Assembly: GCF_037893015.1 (NCBI RefSeq)
Contig: NC_133661.1
Location: 240,443,105-240,507,104, forward strand
Reading direction: 5' to 3'
Origin: Macrotis lagotis
Lineage: Eukaryota; Chordata; Mammalia; Peramelemorphia; Peramelidae
DNA: 64,000 nucleotides
The position numbers and the translations under genes are program-made. Position 1 is the first letter of the stretch, and each line of letters opens with the position of its first letter. Positions 60,721-64,000 of the stretch are shown here, one piece after another. A model generated the notes under the pieces. The model was not told the origin of the DNA and did not search any database. It saw only the letters and a program-made list of their open reading frames with translations.

Positions 60721-61628
60721 ATTGTAAATTTCAGGGAAGGAGATAAGCTGCACAGGTAGATTGAGTTTCTGTATCTAGGAATTTTCCATGCCAATTAAAT
60801 CCGATCCAACATATAGAAATGAATGAGACCAACAGAAAGAACCTAGAAAATGTTGCTAAGAAAACCTAATGGGGGGCAGAGCCAAGATGGAAGCATGAGA
60901 CAGGCTTTCCCAGGAGCTCTCTCCAAAATATTTCAAGAAATAATTAAAATTATGGCTCTAACTAAATTACCAGGAGACAGAACCCACAGAAAGATCCAGT
61001 GAGACAATTCTCCAGCCCAAGGCAACCTGGAAGACCATGGGAAGGCTCTGTTCCACAGGATTGGAGGGGGCAGCAGTGCCACTAGGACAACCCAGACAGA
61101 GCAACAGAGTTCCAGCCCTCTGGGAACAGCCCATGGGGTGCCTGGGTCTCTGGGAGTGCCAGCTCCTGTCAGCAGAAGCAGTTTGCTGACTTGCCACCCC
61201 AGGGAACACCAAGCACAACTTGAAAGATCAGCAGGGAGACCTCTCCCAGAGCAAGTGCCAAGCCAGTGTGGCTCTCCTCAGCATGGCTGCAGCCCTCAGT
61301 GCAGCCCAGATCCCAGGAAATGAAAGCAGGCCTGTGGACCCATCAAGCAGGAGTTGCTTGACAGCTGCTCTCTAAGGGCTCAGCCCATGTTAGCTAAGGG
61401 AGTGGGGGGAGCTGCTGAGGTCTGTCCTCAGTCCCTGGGATAGGACTTTGGGCTTTGACAACATTCAGACCCTAGCCGTGGTCTGGGGCCCTAGAGAAGT
61501 GAACTTGTGGCAATTCAACAGACCAGGAGAACAGTCAAAGCTTCACATACTGAGGTCCTTGCAGGAGTCTCCCAATAATACTCAAAAACTCAGGAAGCAC
61601 CCCAAAACCCCAGGTACAGGCTGGGAAA

Positions 61629-62670
61629 ATGAGTAAACAGGAAAAAAAAGGAACCTGATCATAGACAGTACTTTGGTCCCATGGAAGATCAATGCACACA
61701 ATCTGAAGATGAAAAAGTCCAAGCTTCTTCATCTAAAGACTCCAAAAAGTATAGAAGTTGGGTTAGGTCTATGGCAGACTCAAAAAAGATTTTGAAAATC
61801 AAGTAAGGGAGATAGAGGAAAAATTGGGAAGAGAAATGAGAGATGCAAAAAAAAAACATGAAAGCCAAATCAGCAGCTTAGTCAAGGAGATCAAAAAAAA
61901 ATGGTGAAGAAAATGGCATGTTAAAAACCAGTTTAGGTCAAATGGATAAAACAATCCAAAAAGTCAATGAGGAGAATACCTTAAAAAGCAGAATTGGCCA
62001 GATGGAAAAGGACATAAGAAAGCTCTCTGAGGAAAATAAATCCTTCAAATGTAGAATGGAGCTAAAGGAAACTGATGACTTTGCTAGAAATCAAGACACA
62101 ATAAAACAATTTCAAAAAATTGAAAAGCTAGAAGAAAATGTAAATATCTCATTGAAAAAAAAACACTGGATCTGGAAAACAGATCCAGAAGAGATAATTT
62201 AAATATTATTGGACTACCTGAAAGTCAGGATCAGAAAAAGAGCCTTGACTTCATTTTTAAAGAATTTCTATAGAAACTGAGAGAATCTACCAATCTCCTG
62301 AAAGAGACCCCCAAAACTCCCCAAAAAAACCAAAACAACCCCCAGGAATATTATAGCCAAGTTTCAGACCTCCCAAGTCAAAGAGAAAATATTACAAGCA
62401 GCCAGAAGGAAAAAATTCAAATATCATGGAGCTACAGTCAGGATAATACAGGATTTAGCAGCAACTACATTAAGGGTTCATAGGGCTTGGAATATAATAT
62501 TCCAGAAGGCAAAAGAGTTTGGAATGCAACCAAGAATCATCTACCCAGAAAAACTGAACATCCTCTTCCAAGAGAAAAGATGGACTTTCAATGAAAATGG
62601 GGAATTTCAAATGTTGCTGTTGAAATGGCCAGAACCAAACAGAAAGTTTGATCTCCAAGTACAGGACTCA
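61629..62670 (+). pseudogene. HAL1 ORF1, frameshifted and deleted
   Basis: The start MSKQ is at 61629, but the frame is lost within ten codons. An open stretch at 61918-62202 carries MLKTSLGQMDKTIQKVNEEN, part of the coiled coil. About 60 nt present in the 46286-47359 copy are missing near 62270. The C-terminal region is still traceable to TACAGGACTCAGG near 62665. Confidence 0.8.
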
Positions 62671-63168
62671 GGTGAAGCATAGAGATAGTAGAAAAGAAGG
62701 GTAAATTATGAGGGATTTAATAATGATGAACTTTATGTATTCTTGCATGGGAAGATGATACTGATAATATTCATATGAACCTTCTCATTTATTAGAGCAG
62801 TTTGAAGGAGCTTTTATAGACAAGACACAGGAGAGAGCTGAATATAAAGCTATAATATATTGTAAAAATAGAGTCAGTGGGTGAAAGGGAAATGTACTTG
62901 GACAAAGGGAAAGGAGAGGTAGAATAGACTGAGATATTTCATGTAAAAGAGTCAAGAAATATCTTTTGCAATGGTTTGGAAGAGGGAAAGAGGGAGTCTT
63001 CATTCTCATTGGAAATAGCTCAGAGACGAAACAGCATACTACTTAATAGGGCATAGAAATCTAGAGGAAAAAGGAGAGAAGGGGGAGAGGGGGAGAGGAG
63101 AGGGGATGGAGGTGATAGAGGAGAGAGTAGATCATGGGAGAAGATAGTCAGATATAATATAACACATT

Positions 63169-63292
63169 TTCTTTTTTTACTTTTTGCAAGTTGCTGGGAT
63201 GGGGGGGCCTTTCTGGGATCATGGGGCTGAGTGGGTGCTGGGTCCTGGTCACAGGGTCAGTGCTCTATCTGCTGTGCCACTCAGCTGCCCCA
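63169..63292 (-). repeat. SINE-derived module of the HAL1 3' UTR (+ strand HAL1 copy)
   Basis: Antisense SINE sequence (TTTTGCAAGTTGCTGGG to GTGCCACTCAGCTGCCCC) lies after AGATATAATATAACACATTT and before GGACAGAATGAAAGG. This is the same slot as in the other HAL1. Confidence 0.82.
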
Positions 63293-64000
63293 TAGCACAC
63301 TTTTGAAGAGGGACAGAATGAAAGGAAAGAGAAAATATAATAAATGGGAGTGTGAAGGAATGGATGGAGGGAATTAAAATCAGTAACTGCAACTGTGGAA
63401 AAATATGGAAGTAACTTCTCTTACTTAACGATAAAAAAAGTGATCCACTCCAGAGACAGAGCTAATAGTATCAGAACATAGACGAAGCACATTTTTTTCT
63501 CTTTCTTTCACTTTATTTCTTGTGAGGATTTTTATTTTTGTGGGGGGAAGGGGGATTATGTTTAGTCTTACAACAAGAATATTTTTGAATGTGTAAATAA
63601 ATAAAAATGTAAATTAAAAATAAAAAAATAATTAAAAAAGAAAACCTGGTAAAGAAACTGTCCTTGTAAGAAAGGCAGATTTGGAAAGTGTTCAAGAAGA
63701 TGGTTTGTGAGAAAGGAATGTGGATTTAAGGACCATAGCTGTAGATAGAAGAATGATGGGTTCCTGACTGGGGATAGAATTCAGCTAAAGAAGATCAGAA
63801 AAATAATATTTGCTTGGAGATTTGTGAACCTAATCAAAAAGGTTTTAAACTGAAAAATAGAAGGGGAAGAGAAGACTGTCCATCACTTTCTCTGAAAGTT
63901 AACACAGAGAATAACAAGAATCATATAGAAAGAAGAATATCAGAAGAAAAGATAGCCAAGAAGAGCAGCTATGAAAAGCTCATGGCCTCAGATGCCCTAA

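Larger units (their letters stand above)
60868..63637 (+). mobile_element. HAL1 (half-L1) element, full length with perfect TSD, ORF2 absent
   Basis: Starts GGGGGGCAGAGCCAAGATGG (60871-60890). The CAAGATGG in it is a YY1-type site, as at L1 5' ends. Then follow a GC-rich 5' UTR, ORF1 from 61629, a 3' UTR and an A-rich tail (63590-63637). The 10-bp duplication AAGAAAACCT is perfect (60858-60867 and 63638-63647). Both ends are intact at about 2.77 kb, so the lack of ORF2 is original and not truncation. It aligns end to end with the - strand copy at 44891-48086. Confidence 0.87.
35226..64000. other. Intergenic, repeat-rich, no gene recognised
   Basis: Apart from the repeats listed, I see no conserved coding exon, RNA gene or promoter-like CpG-rich block. 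GTF2A1, the human neighbour beyond the STON2 3' end, is not seen. Unexplained mostly unique stretches include 38760-39830, 42270-43370, 53210-54560, 56470-57060, 58800-59200 and 63648-64000. Confidence 0.7.

Noticed and set aside
35226..64000. First exon or promoter of GTF2A1
   Set aside because: Expected beyond the STON2 3' end by human gene order, but no CpG-rich block or coding exon is visible before the window ends.

Overview
The window reads as AT-rich mammalian nuclear DNA from a marsupial, most likely an Australian one (a dasyurid-like genome is my best guess). The main clue is many low-divergence copies of one tRNA-headed SINE of the marsupial WSINE1/SINE1 kind, together with MIR/THER-type CORE-SINEs, RTE-derived SINEs, marsupial L1 and HAL1. 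Species is inferred from repeats only; family names are from memory and were not searched.

The one real gene is STON2 (stonin-2) on the + strand. Its last three coding exons lie at 9307-11151, 21349-21551 and 28038-28121. They have proper splice sites, matching phases and no internal stops. They encode the third WVxF motif, two NPF motifs, the stonin homology domain and the whole mu-homology domain, about 710 residues. The N-terminal part (roughly 200 residues by comparison with the human protein) must come from exons upstream of the window. A long 3' UTR follows, with candidate poly(A) signals near 28906 and, more convincingly, 35201.

Layout: 1-9306 is a STON2 intron with an antisense L1 ORF2 (1-2060), SINEs, a degenerate hAT transposase and a 7SL pseudogene. 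11152-21348 and 21552-28037 are introns packed with SINE, MIR and L2 copies and microsatellites. 28122 to about 35225 is probable 3' UTR. From there to 64000 I see no gene, only repeats: CR1/L3, hAT and pogo/Tigger DNA transposons, L1 pieces, and two HAL1 ('half-L1') elements, at 44891-48086 (-) and 60868-63637 (+).

The most interesting structure is the HAL1 pair. Both run from an L1-like 5' end through ORF1 to a 3' UTR and A-rich tail, both are flanked by target-site duplications, and neither has ORF2. Both carry an antisense SINE-derived module at the same place in the 3' UTR, and SINE sequences inside the - strand copy show a strongly one-sided T-to-C divergence. I found no functional RNA gene, CRISPR array, CpG island or complete second gene.
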